Shown: positions 23,043 through 31,938 of the stretch, one piece after another
Numbering within the stretch: the first letter of the stretch is position 1
Layout: each line of letters opens with the position of its first letter
Source: Desulfobulbus rhabdoformis
GTDB taxonomy: Bacteria > Desulfobacterota > Desulfobulbia > Desulfobulbales > Desulfobulbaceae
DNA length: 48,260 bases
Direction of reading: 5' to 3'
Assembly (NCBI RefSeq): GCF_016919065.1
Contig: NZ_JAFFQA010000039.1
Span: 1-48,260 of the forward strand
The notes under the pieces: model-generated
Told to the model about the DNA's origin: nothing
Database searches by the model: none
What the model saw: the letters and a program-made list of their open reading frames with translations, nothing else
Position numbers and translations under genes: made by a program

Positions 23043-23366
23043 TCAGACCGGTGCAACCATGATGGAAGAGGCGGTGGGGGCATCAAGGCTGATAGTGCCA
23101 CCGTTGACTTTGACCATGCACTGTTGACCGTTCCCCTTGCAGAGCAACTCTAGCTCACGACCAGGGAGTAGGCCAAGGTTGGCCATTCTGGCACAGGTCC
23201 GCCTGTCTCCATTGACCGAGCAGACGCGAAAACGTCCGTGGCAGCAGGACTGGGAAAGCGGAGTGCTTGATTGGGCAGCACGACGACCACATCTTTTCCT
23301 GCGCCGACATTTTGAAAAAAAATCGGTGAGAAAAAAGCAGGAATCTTTTGTTTCATTTGTAGCCAT
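23043..23366 (-). CDS. feoA: FeoA domain protein with Cys-rich N-terminal extension
   Basis: About 107 residues from ATG 23364-23366 (a GTG 12 codons earlier is possible; the ribosome-binding site is poor for both). The C-terminal 75 residues form a FeoA/SH3-like domain: RMANLGLLPGRELELLCKG and KVNGGTISLD. The N-terminal part is basic and cysteine-rich (KCRRRKRCGRR, SCCHGRFRVC), unlike plain FeoA of about 75-80 residues. Its cysteines could bind metal (inference). It lies 54 bases upstream of the Cys-rich membrane protein gene in the same direction. Confidence 0.75.
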   Translation of the reverse strand: MATNETKDSCFFLTDFFSKCRRRKRCGRRAAQSSTPLSQSCCHGRFRVCSVNGDRRTCARMANLGLLPGRELELLCKGNGQQCMVKVNGGTISLDAPTASSIMVAPV

Positions 23367-23571
23367 AGATCGAACAAACGCCCCGTGGATTGGGTCTCGC
23401 ACTGTGAAGGTTGTTGGAGAAACAACACTTCAAACTCAAAACATCCTTGCGTCGACAGCCGTACAGCAAAGACCGCTCAAGCTACTGAGCAAGAGGACTT
23501 GTGTTGGCTGTTTTGACGTGAATCTTCAGGTGCATCTTTGTGTGGCGGGGAGAACCAACTCACCGCCAACT

Positions 23572-23637
23572 CCCTTGGCAAAACAGTCATTGTTAGTTAT
23601 CCCAAACAATGCTCACTGTCAACAGCTTTGCCAAGGG
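23572..23637. repeat. Long imperfect hairpin upstream of feoA
   Basis: CCCTTGGCAAA/TTTGCCAAGGG (11 bp), ACAGT/ACTGT and CATTGTT/AACAATG nest into one 66-base hairpin with small bulges. It lies about 200 bases upstream of the feoA start. It could be a terminator relic, an operator or a mobile palindrome; no T run follows on either strand. Confidence 0.6.
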
Positions 23638-24013
23638 GAAGCCAAAAGATTAAGGATTTTTAAGGCAGCTTGAGAGTGCGTATCGAGTGGTATCTTTTAG
23701 ACATGGCGAAGTTTTATCGTGCTGTGGAAGAAGACGCGCTGGAAAGAAAAAATATTGGAGGAACAGGTAGCTCTGCCTTGGATACATGCAAGCCCATGGT
23801 GTGTGTTTTGTTCCTTGGGGCCCTTTTCCTTAAAAAAAGAAGGATGGATGGAAGAAAAGGGGAGAAGGGCAGGGACGAACCTGCCCATATTCATCGAAAT
23901 CCGATTCCGTGAAGGGGAAACCGCCGCCACGATTTGAGGTACATGCTTGACTCGTGCGAAGGGCACCCTGAAGGGGAGGGGCCTGTTGAGAAGCTGTGAA
24001 CTGGTTGTACCTC
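23638..24013. other. Gene-free gap between the two feoA genes
   Basis: No frame here has a recognisable domain. A rightward frame at 23670-23912 looks like chance. The promoter for the feo cluster should lie in or near this region, but I cannot place a clear Fur box. Confidence 0.4.
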
Positions 24014-24256
24014 TCAGGGCCCCAGGTCTACCTCGACCTCGATATAATCGGCCTCGTTGTTACGCAGGGTCAGGGTGCCATCGAGCACGCGCAGGGCAAC
24101 AGGGTCGTTCAATGGGGCTCGCTGCTTGATGGTGATTGCTGCCCCCGGCACCAGCCCCATTTCACGAATACGTCTGCCCAGCTCACCACCGACCTTGACC
24201 GCAACAATCGTACCGCTCTGGTTGATCGCCATCTTGCGCAGGTTGATTTTGGCCAT
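24014..24256 (-). CDS. feoA: FeoA family protein (second copy)
   Basis: 80 residues of typical FeoA size: GGELGRRIREMGLVPGAAIT and VALRVLDGTLTLRNNEA. It starts 2 bases after the glnS stop and so depends on glnS transcription and probably coupled translation. FeoA proteins are small cytoplasmic SH3-like partners of FeoB. It is 610 bases from the other feoA. The pairing with glnS is unusual and may be accidental. Confidence 0.88.
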   Translation of the reverse strand: MAKINLRKMAINQSGTIVAVKVGGELGRRIREMGLVPGAAITIKQRAPLNDPVALRVLDGTLTLRNNEADYIEVEVDLGP

Positions 24257-24258
24257 GA

Positions 24259-25953
24259 TCAGGCCCCCTTTTTGGTTATTTTAGCCCAGCTGTCGCGCAG
24301 GGTGACGATCCGGTTAAAAACCGGTTTGTCGGCAGTACTTTCACGGGCGTCCAGACAGAAATAGCCCTGGCGTTCGAACTGGAAGCGGTCATCGCCAGTA
24401 GCCTGGGCAAGACCAGGCTCCAACATACAGTTTGAGAGCACGGTGAGCGAGTCCGGGTTGAGAAATTCCATGAAATGTTTCTCTTTGTCCGCATCGGGAT
24501 ATTCAACGGTAAAGAGCCGGTCATAGAGGCGCACTTCAGCCTGCAGGGCGTGCTCGGCGGAAATCCAGTGAATGGTTCCCTTCACCTTGCGTCCATCGGG
24601 GGCGGAGCCGCCACGGGTTTCCGGGTCATAGGTGCAACGCAGTTCAATCACCTGGCCGTCACCGTCCTTGATGACCTCCTGGCAAGTAATCAGGTAGGCA
24701 TAGCGCAACCGTACCTCACGACCAACACTTAGGCGGAAGAATTTTTTTGGAGCATCTTCCATAAAATCCGAGCGTTCCACGTAGATCTCTCGGCTGAAAG
24801 GAACGACCCTTTCTCCCATGTCCTGATTCTGCGGATGATTTTGGGCGACGAGCTCCTCGCTCTGGCCTTCTGGATAGTTGGTTATGACGACTTTCAGGGG
24901 ATCGAGCACGCCAAACACCCGGGTGGCATGGAGGTTGAGATCATCACGTACCGCATTTTCCAGTACACCCATGTCAATCCAGGATTCCCGTTTGCCTATG
25001 CCTATGGTCTGGCAGAAGCTGCGAATCGAAGCCGGAGTGTAGCCACGGCGTCTCAGACCTGAAATGGTGAGCATGCGCGGATCGTCCCAGCCGGAGACAT
25101 GGCCCTCGGTGACCAGCTGCAGCAGCTTGCGTTTACTGGTGACCGTGTAGTTGATGTTCAACCGGGCAAACTCAATCTGTCGCGGGTGGTTCGGCGTGTT
25201 GAGCGTGTCGAGTACCCAGTCGTAGAGGGCCCTATTGTTCTCAAATTCCAGGGTACAGAGTGAATGGGTGATTTGTTCCTGCATGTCGGAGAGACAGTGG
25301 GTGAAATCATACATTGGGTAGATGCACCACTTATCACCGGTACGGTGGTGGTTGCTTTTCAAGATGCGATAGATAACCGGGTCGCGCATGACAATATTGG
25401 GCGAGGCCATATCGATCTTAGCGCGAAGGACGCAACTGCCCTCCTCAAATTCACCGGCCCGCATACGCGCAAACAGATCGAGGTTTTCCTCAATGCTTCG
25501 ATTGCGGTAAGGGCTCTCCTTACCAGGCTCGGTGAGCGTACCCCGGTGTTCCCGAATCTCCTCGCCTGATAACTCACAGACATAGGCTTTCCCCCGTTTA
25601 ATCAGTTCCACGGCAAAGTTATGGAGTTGATCAAAGTAGTCAGAGGCGTAAAAGAGATTTTCTCCCCAGTCAAAACCGAGCCAGTGGACATCGCGTTTGA
25701 TGGATTCGACATATTCGGTGGACTCCTTGTCCGGGTTGGTGTCGTCAAAACGCAGGTGGCAGCGGCCTTTGAATTCTTGAGCAGCACCAAAGTTAAGGCA
25801 GATTGATTTGGCGTGGCCGATATGAAGAAAACCGTTGGGTTCCGGGGGAAATCGGGTCACAATGCTGCTGTGTTTACCTGTAGCCAGGTCTTCGGCGATA
25901 ATTTGACGGATAAAGTCAAGGGGCTTGCCGGTGGTCTCTTTTTCGGTGGTCAT
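24259..25953 (-). CDS. glnS: Glutaminyl-tRNA synthetase
   Basis: 564 residues. Class I signatures are HIGH in PEPNGFLHIGHAKSICLNF and a KMSKS equivalent in TVTSKRKLLQLV. The beta-barrel anticodon-binding region follows (RDDLNLHATRVFGVLDPL, LRCTYDPETRGGSAPDGR). It charges tRNA-Gln directly; a tRNA-Gln(UUG) gene lies at 29.6 kb. gltX lies 119 bases upstream in the same direction. The protein is full length. Confidence 0.97.
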   Translation of the reverse strand: MTTEKETTGKPLDFIRQIIAEDLATGKHSSIVTRFPPEPNGFLHIGHAKSICLNFGAAQEFKGRCHLRFDDTNPDKESTEYVESIKRDVHWLGFDWGENLFYASDYFDQLHNFAVELIKRGKAYVCELSGEEIREHRGTLTEPGKESPYRNRSIEENLDLFARMRAGEFEEGSCVLRAKIDMASPNIVMRDPVIYRILKSNHHRTGDKWCIYPMYDFTHCLSDMQEQITHSLCTLEFENNRALYDWVLDTLNTPNHPRQIEFARLNINYTVTSKRKLLQLVTEGHVSGWDDPRMLTISGLRRRGYTPASIRSFCQTIGIGKRESWIDMGVLENAVRDDLNLHATRVFGVLDPLKVVITNYPEGQSEELVAQNHPQNQDMGERVVPFSREIYVERSDFMEDAPKKFFRLSVGREVRLRYAYLITCQEVIKDGDGQVIELRCTYDPETRGGSAPDGRKVKGTIHWISAEHALQAEVRLYDRLFTVEYPDADKEKHFMEFLNPDSLTVLSNCMLEPGLAQATGDDRFQFERQGYFCLDARESTADKPVFNRIVTLRDSWAKITKKGA

Positions 25954-26072
25954 AAGTAGTGTTCCCTAAAAAAACACGAGAAGGAGGGGCGTTTGTATTG
26001 TTTGGCTGAGGTGAAGACTCGCTGAGCGTGTCGAGTCTTCACCTGATGGCACGTTGTGCCTTGCAAAACGGC

Positions 26073-27560
26073 TTAGGCTTCGGTGTACAGATGATCGATA
26101 TTGCTTAAACGGGCCACGACGCGTTCTTGTCCAAGGGTTGTGACAATATCAAACATGGATGGTCCTGCCAGCTGGCCGGTGAGCACGGTCCGCATGCCGT
26201 TGATCAGGATACCGGGTTTAATTTCCAGCTCGTCGGCGAACTCTCTGCAGAGTTGCTCGGTGGTTTCGGCAGAAAAATCGGCAAGTCCTTTGTAGCGCTC
26301 TGCCAGTTGGGGCAACCAGGTTTTCAGGTCCGGATGCTTGAGCACATTTTTTTTCAGCGGTTTGGGATCGACCCCATAGTCCTCGGCAAAATACGCTCGG
26401 CCCGCTGTGGTAAAGTCCTTGAGTGTATGAAAGCGATCGCGGATCAGTCCCAGCGTATGCAGGTACCAGTCCTTTTGGGTGGTCGCGTAGGCCTCGTCCC
26501 AGAGATCTGCCGCTGCAAGCTCTTTTTGCACCATGGTTCCCAGCGCTTCAAGGTCCATGGAGCGCAGGTAATGCTCATTCATGGCGATGAGCTTCGGGTC
26601 GGTGAAAAACTTGGCATCACCCGGGCGAAAGTTAAACACCGAGTTGACCCGACTCATGCGTGAAAGATCAAAGGCCTGGATCAACTCTTCGCGGCTGAAG
26701 TATTCCTGCTCGGTACCGGGGTTCCAGCCAAGCAGGCAGAGAAAATTACACAGGGCCCAGGGAATAAAACCGTTGTCCCGATAAAACTGGACGGCAACAA
26801 TTTCTCCGTGACTGCGTTTGGAGATCTTGCGTTTTTTCAGATCCAGGGTCAGCGGCATATGAGCAAAACTGGGCAGAGGCGCCTCCAGGGCTTCGTAGAG
26901 CAATACCTGGCGGGTGGTGTTGGTCATATGGTCCTGTCCGCGAATGATGTGGGTGATACGATCACGTATATCATCGACCACGTTGCAGAGCAGGTAGAGC
27001 GGCTTGCCATTGGAGCGAACTATAACGAAATCCTCAAATTCACTGTAGGCGCGTTCAATGCGTCCTAAAACCTGATCGTCGTAAAACAGAGTCCCCTGAC
27101 GCTCGGGCACCTTGAAACGAATCACGTAGGGAATCCCTTGGGCTTCTTTTTCAGCAATTTCTTCAGCACTCAGGTGGCGACAGGTCCCGTCATAGCCCAC
27201 ATCAGATTTTTTTTGAGCCAGGGCTGCTTCCCGTTTTTGCTCAAGTTCTTCCTTGGTGCAGAAACATTTATAGGCCTGTCCGGAGGCCAGTAAGCGGTTA
27301 GCCGCGTCAATATGATCCTGGGAAAACTCGGTCTGAAAATAGGGGCCCTCGTCCCAGTCGATCCCTAGCCATTGCATGCCTTCAATGATGCCGTCAATAG
27401 AGGCCTGGGTCGAGCGTTCTTCGTCAGTGTCCTCGATACGCAGGATGAGTTTACCGCCATGCTGCTTGGCAAAGAGCCAGTTGAAAAGCGCGGTCCGTGC
27501 TCCGCCGATATGAAGATAACCGGTGGGACTGGGTGGGAAACGCACACGTACTTCTTCCAT
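26073..27560 (-). CDS. gltX: Glutamyl-tRNA synthetase
   Basis: 495 residues from ATG 27558-27560, with AGGAG 6 bases upstream (a GTG two codons earlier is less likely). It has RFPPSPTGYLHIGGARTALF and the KMSKS motif as KISKRSHG. A zinc knuckle is suggested by CFC near residue 105 and a following C. With glnS present, this enzyme probably need not mischarge tRNA-Gln, though a GatCAB elsewhere cannot be excluded. Confidence 0.97.
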   Translation of the reverse strand: MEEVRVRFPPSPTGYLHIGGARTALFNWLFAKQHGGKLILRIEDTDEERSTQASIDGIIEGMQWLGIDWDEGPYFQTEFSQDHIDAANRLLASGQAYKCFCTKEELEQKREAALAQKKSDVGYDGTCRHLSAEEIAEKEAQGIPYVIRFKVPERQGTLFYDDQVLGRIERAYSEFEDFVIVRSNGKPLYLLCNVVDDIRDRITHIIRGQDHMTNTTRQVLLYEALEAPLPSFAHMPLTLDLKKRKISKRSHGEIVAVQFYRDNGFIPWALCNFLCLLGWNPGTEQEYFSREELIQAFDLSRMSRVNSVFNFRPGDAKFFTDPKLIAMNEHYLRSMDLEALGTMVQKELAAADLWDEAYATTQKDWYLHTLGLIRDRFHTLKDFTTAGRAYFAEDYGVDPKPLKKNVLKHPDLKTWLPQLAERYKGLADFSAETTEQLCREFADELEIKPGILINGMRTVLTGQLAGPSMFDIVTTLGQERVVARLSNIDHLYTEA

Positions 27561-27620
27561 GAACACTCCTTTGCTTGGTTCGTCTAAATGAGAAAGGTAA
27601 GTAGCTTGAAAAATTGTTCA

Positions 27621-27796
27621 GGGTGTCTTGAATAATTAGATTTTTCAATCAAGGTCAAGGCATGTGAAAAATTTTACCGCAGGCATATGCCTGATATCGG
27701 AGTCTTCGCTTACCTCCGAGGATAAAATTTTAAGCATAACGAGGTAAGCGCCAGGCTCCGGGAGATTGGCAGAAAAAGCAATTATTCAAGATTCCC
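27621..27796. mobile_element. MITE-like palindromic element, copy 2 (176 bp)
   Basis: Ends GGGTGTCTTGAATAATT and AATTATTCAAGATTCCC match copy 1 (793-933) in reverse orientation. It is flanked by TTCA at 27617-27620 and 27797-27800. Compared with copy 1 it has two extra blocks of about 18-20 bases, near 27690-27710 and 27740-27760, which are reverse complements of each other (CGGAG...GCTTACCTC and GAGGTAAGC...CTCCG). They lengthen the hairpin stem rather than break it. Confidence 0.78.
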
Positions 27797-27800
27797 TTCA

Positions 27801-28345
27801 GCCTTGGCTGGCAACAGGGCCGTTTCATCTGAGCAGTTTTTCAAGGTACCCTAAAGCTTCAAGTTCTCTCCTGGCGATTTGCAAAATTTCTATAGAAAGA
27901 AAAAGAGGGGGGAATCGTCAAAATCTGTTTACAAATACCTCAATTAACGACAATACCCCTATTATGCCTGACAGGAATGTCGGAGAGCAAACTTTAAAAC
28001 CTGAAATATATAGCTCCTAAGTGAGCACTCTTCAAGGCCGATGTGAAAAATGCTGGAAAATGTCCGGCTTGCCACATGGTTTACCCGCTGCGGTTTCACG
28101 CAGAGGAATTTAGTGTTGAAGTGTGGGGGGGAATATCGTTATAGTCTTCCGGGCTCGTCTGGCTGTTGTCGGTTGATTGGGTCTGGGGGCAAAAGAAGGG
28201 CTGGTAACGAGACTGATTCTGTCCTTTGTTGAAGGAATGATGCATGCAAAGTTTTTGTTGTCTGCTCTGTAATGCGTTGAATTAACGAACAGAAACGCCG
28301 TTTTTTTTATATGGTTGTGTAAGCGGTGTCAGCGAGAGGAATAGT
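27801..28345. other. Gene-free region before the DUF1844 gene
   Basis: No frame longer than about 60 codons looks real here. The stretch is AT-rich to about 28020 and more GC-balanced afterwards. It must include the promoter of the DUF1844-ispE unit, which I cannot place with confidence. Confidence 0.4.
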
Positions 28346-28657
28346 ATGAGCGATAATCTCTCAAATTGCGGCGAATGCCCTGACGGAAAAGTACGTGATG
28401 ACTCGGGACGTTGTGTTATGCCCGAGGTGACCTTTGCCTCGTTGGTGCTCTCCTTGAATACCTCGGCGCTGTACCACATGGGCGAGCTTCCGCACCCAGA
28501 GACCGGGCAGCGTATAGTGGATCGTGAGCTTGCCAAACACACCATCGATACCCTCACTTTGCTGCAGGCGAAGACCAAGGGGAATCTCGACGCGGACGAG
28601 CAGGAACTGGTGACCCGAGTGCTGTATGAGCTGAAGATGCGTTTTGTTAAGCTGTAA
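28346..28657 (+). CDS. DUF1844 domain protein
   Basis: 103 residues with GAGAGGAA upstream. After a short cysteine-containing head (CGECPDGK, DDSGRCVMPE) comes the DUF1844 core: VTFASLVLSLNTSALYHMGE, HPETGQRIVDRELAKHTIDT, KTKGNLDADEQELVTRVLYE. The family function is unknown; it occurs beside housekeeping genes in many Desulfobacterota and related bacteria. It lies 10 bases before ispE and is almost certainly co-transcribed with it. Confidence 0.88.
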   Translation: MSDNLSNCGECPDGKVRDDSGRCVMPEVTFASLVLSLNTSALYHMGELPHPETGQRIVDRELAKHTIDTLTLLQAKTKGNLDADEQELVTRVLYELKMRFVKL

Positions 28658-28667
28658 GCGAGGCTTG

Positions 28668-29543
28668 ATGTCACAGGATTTACTCACTGTTTACGCTCCG
28701 GCCAAGGTTAACCTGTCCTTGAAAATTCTTGGGCGGCGCGATGATGGGTATCATCTGCTGGACACGTGCATGCAGAAACTTGGTTTGTATGACACCCTTA
28801 CTTTGCATCGTGCCGGGCAGGGGATTTGTTTACAATGCCCAGGGGCCGACATCCCAGAAGATGAGAACAATCTGGTCTACAAGGCCGCCCAATTGTTTCT
28901 TGACTGGATGGCACAAAAAAAAGGGGTGAGGCCTAGCGTACGTATCGTTCTGGCAAAGGCTATCCCCGTGGCTGCGGGGTTGGGCGGGGGGAGTAGTGAT
29001 GCCGCTGCAACCTTACTTGGCTTAAACAAATTGCTGGACGGGGAGTGCCCTGAAGAAGAGTTGTTTACCATGGGGCTCTCTTTAGGGGCGGATGTATCCT
29101 TTTTTCTTCATCAAGCTCCGGCTGTGCGGGCACAGGGGATCGGAGAGGAGATGGAGCCGATTGCTTCCCTGCGGGATTGTTGGATATTGTTGGTTAATCC
29201 TGGTTTTTCCGTTTCAACCCGTTGGGTGTATCAGAATTTTGCGTTGACAGAAAAAGACGAGTCGGGTACTCTGAAAAATTCACAGCAAGTAGTTGGTGGA
29301 CTTTATGGCACCGACCTGTCTCTGTTGCTGGTCAATGACCTGGAGCGGGTGACGCTTACAGAGTATCCAGCGCTTGAGCGAATCAAAAACGAGATGCTGG
29401 GGCTCGGCGCAGAGGGCGCGTTGATGTCGGGGTCCGGACCAACGCTGTTTGGAATTTTTAAGGATCGGCAAAAGGCCGAGGAGGCTGCAAGAGTGTTTAA
29501 TCAGCAGTTTTCTCAGGTTTTTTTAGTTGAGCCTTTGCAATAA
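28668..29543 (+). CDS. ispE: 4-diphosphocytidyl-2-C-methyl-D-erythritol kinase
   Basis: 291 residues from ATG 28668 (GAGG upstream). The GHMP-kinase ATP motif is PVAAGLGGGSSDAAA and the start is YAPAKVNLSLKILGRRDDGYH. A second glycine-rich motif, LMSGSGPTLFGIF, lies near the end. It phosphorylates CDP-methylerythritol in the MEP isoprenoid pathway. The gene lies between the DUF1844 gene and tRNA-Gln. Confidence 0.96.
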   Translation: MSQDLLTVYAPAKVNLSLKILGRRDDGYHLLDTCMQKLGLYDTLTLHRAGQGICLQCPGADIPEDENNLVYKAAQLFLDWMAQKKGVRPSVRIVLAKAIPVAAGLGGGSSDAAATLLGLNKLLDGECPEEELFTMGLSLGADVSFFLHQAPAVRAQGIGEEMEPIASLRDCWILLVNPGFSVSTRWVYQNFALTEKDESGTLKNSQQVVGGLYGTDLSLLLVNDLERVTLTEYPALERIKNEMLGLGAEGALMSGSGPTLFGIFKDRQKAEEAARVFNQQFSQVFLVEPLQ

Positions 29544-29581
29544 AAAGAGAGCACTGTCCGCTCAGTGTATCAGAAACGGGT

Positions 29582-29656
29582 TGGGGCGTCGTCAAGCGGT
29601 AAGACACAAGGTTTTGATCCTTGCATTCGGGGGTTCGAATCCCTCCGCCCCAGCCA
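29582..29656 (+). tRNA. tRNA-Gln (UUG)
   Basis: 75 bases. Acceptor TGGGGCG pairs with CGCCCCA and CCA is encoded. The anticodon stem CAAGG/CCTTG holds loop TTTTGAT with anticodon TTG; the T arm is GGGGGTTCGAATCCCTC. It lies 38 bases after ispE and 21 before prs, so it is probably processed from the same transcript. Confidence 0.96.
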
Positions 29657-29677
29657 ATCGCTAACAATCAGCTCGTC

Positions 29678-30616
29678 ATGCCCAAACAATTGAAGATATT
29701 CACCGGGAACGCTAATCCAGCAATAGCTCAAGAGATTTGTAGTCACCTAAACGTTCCTCTCGGCGCAGCCGAGGTGAAGCAGTTTTCTGATGGTGAGGTA
29801 TCAGTCGAGATCGGAGAAAATGTTCGTGGTGCCGATGTCTTCATCGTTCAGCCAACCTGCTCCCCGGTCAACGACAATCTCATGGAGTTGTTGATTATGG
29901 TTGATGCGGTACGTCGTGCTTCAGCCCGTCGTATCACCGCAGTTATGCCGTATTATGGGTATGCTCGTCAAGATCGAAAGGTGCGGCCGCGTACTCCTAT
30001 CACAGCAAAGGCTGTTGCTGAGATGCTCAATGTCGTTGGTACACGTCGCGTGCTGTGCATGGACCTGCATGCCGGACAGATTCAGGGTTTTTTTAATGTA
30101 CCGGTTGATCATCTCTACGCTGCTCCTGTTATCCTGAAACACATTCGGGATAAATTTGAAGATGTGGTTATGGTTTCTCCGGACGCTGGTGGGGTGGAAC
30201 GCACACGGGCGTTTGCCAAGCGACTTGATGCAGGGCTTGCCATTATCGATAAACGTCGAGAAAAAGCCAACGAGTGCGAGGCAATGCATGTCATCGGTGA
30301 TGTTGCCGGTAAAACCGCAATACTTCTGGATGATATTGTCGACACCGCTGGTACTTTGTGCGGTGGCGCGGACATGCTGAAACAAGTCGGTGCAAAAGAA
30401 GTGCATGCCTGTTGCTCCCACGGTGTCCTGTCTGGACCTGCCATCGAGCGAATTACTAACTCCTGCTTAAAATCGCTCGTGGTCACAAACTCCATACCTC
30501 TCAAGGCCGAGGCTGCCCAGTGTGAAAAAATCACTGAGCTTTCGGTTGGAGCATTGCTGGGAGAGGCAATTAAGAGAATCCATACCGAGGATTCTGTAAG
30601 CTGTTTGTTTGTTTGA
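29678..30616 (+). CDS. prs: Ribose-phosphate pyrophosphokinase
   Basis: 312 residues from ATG 29678; an upstream start in the same frame lies inside the tRNA and was rejected. It has LKIFTGNANPAIAQEICSHL, the flexible-loop segment YYGYARQDRKVRPRTPIT, and the PRPP-binding ILLDDIVDTAGTLCGGADML. It makes PRPP from ribose-5-phosphate and ATP. Confidence 0.97.
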   Translation: MPKQLKIFTGNANPAIAQEICSHLNVPLGAAEVKQFSDGEVSVEIGENVRGADVFIVQPTCSPVNDNLMELLIMVDAVRRASARRITAVMPYYGYARQDRKVRPRTPITAKAVAEMLNVVGTRRVLCMDLHAGQIQGFFNVPVDHLYAAPVILKHIRDKFEDVVMVSPDAGGVERTRAFAKRLDAGLAIIDKRREKANECEAMHVIGDVAGKTAILLDDIVDTAGTLCGGADMLKQVGAKEVHACCSHGVLSGPAIERITNSCLKSLVVTNSIPLKAEAAQCEKITELSVGALLGEAIKRIHTEDSVSCLFV

Positions 30617-30672
30617 TTATTAACTGATTATTTACGAATTGTAATAGGACCCGGGGATAGGGGAGGAAAGGT

Positions 30673-31230
30673 ATGATTCAAGTTAACTTAGATTCGGCAG
30701 TGCGCACTGTCTTTGGAAAAGGTCCGATGCGCCAACTGCGCATGAAAGAAATGACACCGGCAAATCTTTACAGTGGCGGCGGTCAGCCTGTACCTCTCCA
30801 GTTTGACGCAGCGGCACTGTTCAAAGGGTTGCTTTTTATTCATGGTCGTAATGCCGTTGTGACCCTGAAAATCGAAGGGGACAGCAAACCGGAGCGTAAC
30901 GTTCTGGTTCAGGAGATTCAGAAAGATCCGATAAGCGGTGAGCTTATTCATGTAGACTTTCTGGAGATCGCCTTGGATAAGCCGATGAAATTCACTGTAC
31001 CGCTTAAATATACCGGTGTGGCGAAGGGTGTCGATCTGGGTGGTGACCTGCAGATTTTTAAAGACACTATTGTGCTGCAGGGATGTCCCATGGATATTCC
31101 TGATCTGATTGAAACAGACATCACTCCACTGGAAAGAGGTGGTGCCGGAATCACGTATGGCGATCTGGCCGTCCCCGAAAAGGTTGAGATGCTGGATAAC
31201 GCTGCAGCTGTCTGCGTGTCTGTCAGTTAA
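30673..31230 (+). CDS. rplY: 50S ribosomal protein L25/CTC (bL25)
   Basis: 185 residues, GGGGAGGAAAGGT upstream. It has the long CTC form: the 5S rRNA-binding N-domain (ending about 95, with ELIHVDFLEIALDKP) plus the C-terminal TL5-type domain (VPLKYTGVAKGVDLGGDLQI). It lies 56 bases after prs and before the terminator at 31275. In many bacteria the order prs-rplY-pth is conserved. Confidence 0.95.
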   Translation: MIQVNLDSAVRTVFGKGPMRQLRMKEMTPANLYSGGGQPVPLQFDAAALFKGLLFIHGRNAVVTLKIEGDSKPERNVLVQEIQKDPISGELIHVDFLEIALDKPMKFTVPLKYTGVAKGVDLGGDLQIFKDTIVLQGCPMDIPDLIETDITPLERGGAGITYGDLAVPEKVEMLDNAAAVCVSVS

Positions 31231-31274
31231 AAGCAGATTCGTTCAGAGCAGTTTGACTGCTTATTGAGTTGTTT

Positions 31275-31307
31275 GAGCCGGAAATTTATTTCCGGCTCTT
31301 TTTTTTT
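31275..31307 (+). terminator. Rho-independent terminator after rplY
   Basis: GAGCCGGAAA pairs with TTTCCGGCTC across a 4-base loop, followed by a run of nine T. It lies 44 bases after rplY and 37 bases before the pth start, so pth may depend on read-through or on its own promoter. Confidence 0.92.
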
Positions 31308-31344
31308 GCCAGGTATCACCCACTCCTTTTTATTTTTTTCATCT

Positions 31345-31938
31345 ATGGCAGACAATCGATTTCTTCTGGTTGGTCTGGGGAATCCCGGCCCGGAATATGA
31401 ACAGACCCGTCATAATGTTGGCTTTATCTTTCTGGATTATCTTGCCCAAAAGACAGGGTGTCGCATTGAGGGACAAAAAATGGAAGGCCTCTATGCACAG
31501 GCCCGAGGTTTTGGGGGGCAACTTTTATTCCTAAAACCACAGACCTACATGAACAGGTCTGGGGGAAGTGTTCGTGCTTTTGCCGACTATTTTAAGATTC
31601 CCAAGGGGCGGATTCTTGTTCTGCATGATGATCTTGATCTTGCAACCGGGCGAATAAAGGTGGTGGGGAAGGGAGGGGCTGGCGGACACAACGGTATTCG
31701 CTCTATCGCCCAGCATCTAGGCGGTGCTGATTTCGCCCGGGTAAAAATCGGTATTGGTCGCCCTCCACAAAATGAGCAGGGGCGGGGGCAACCTGTGGAT
31801 CGTTACGTTCTTTCTCGAATGCATAGTGATGAGATGCAGCTTTTTGAGCAGCGGTTTGCTGTCGTTGAAGAAGCTGTTGAGTTGTTTGTTTGTGATGGGA
31901 TCGATCGGTGTATGAACAGCATCAATGGGCGTTTTTAA
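31345..31938 (+). CDS. pth: Peptidyl-tRNA hydrolase
   Basis: 197 residues from ATG 31345 (MADNRFLLVGLGNPG); an extension upstream would run through the terminator. Catalytic histidine is in TRHNVGF, aspartate in LHDDLDL, and the substrate-binding asparagines in GLGNPG and YMNRSG. It frees tRNA from dropped-off peptides. The ribosome-binding site is weak. The length fits the family. Confidence 0.96.
   Translation: MADNRFLLVGLGNPGPEYEQTRHNVGFIFLDYLAQKTGCRIEGQKMEGLYAQARGFGGQLLFLKPQTYMNRSGGSVRAFADYFKIPKGRILVLHDDLDLATGRIKVVGKGGAGGHNGIRSIAQHLGGADFARVKIGIGRPPQNEQGRGQPVDRYVLSRMHSDEMQLFEQRFAVVEEAVELFVCDGIDRCMNSINGRF

Noticed and set aside
23670..23912. 80-codon rightward frame between the feoA genes
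   Set aside because: No ribosome-binding site or recognisable content; the composition looks like random frame.
28050..28232. 60-codon frame before the DUF1844 gene
   Set aside because: Weak start, no domain, and it lies in a long non-coding stretch.
29621..29677. Upstream extension of prs
   Set aside because: It would start inside tRNA-Gln; the conserved PRPP synthetase N-terminus begins at 29678.
31264..31344. Upstream extension of pth
   Set aside because: It would translate through a strong Rho-independent terminator; MADNRFLLVGLGNPG is the natural start.
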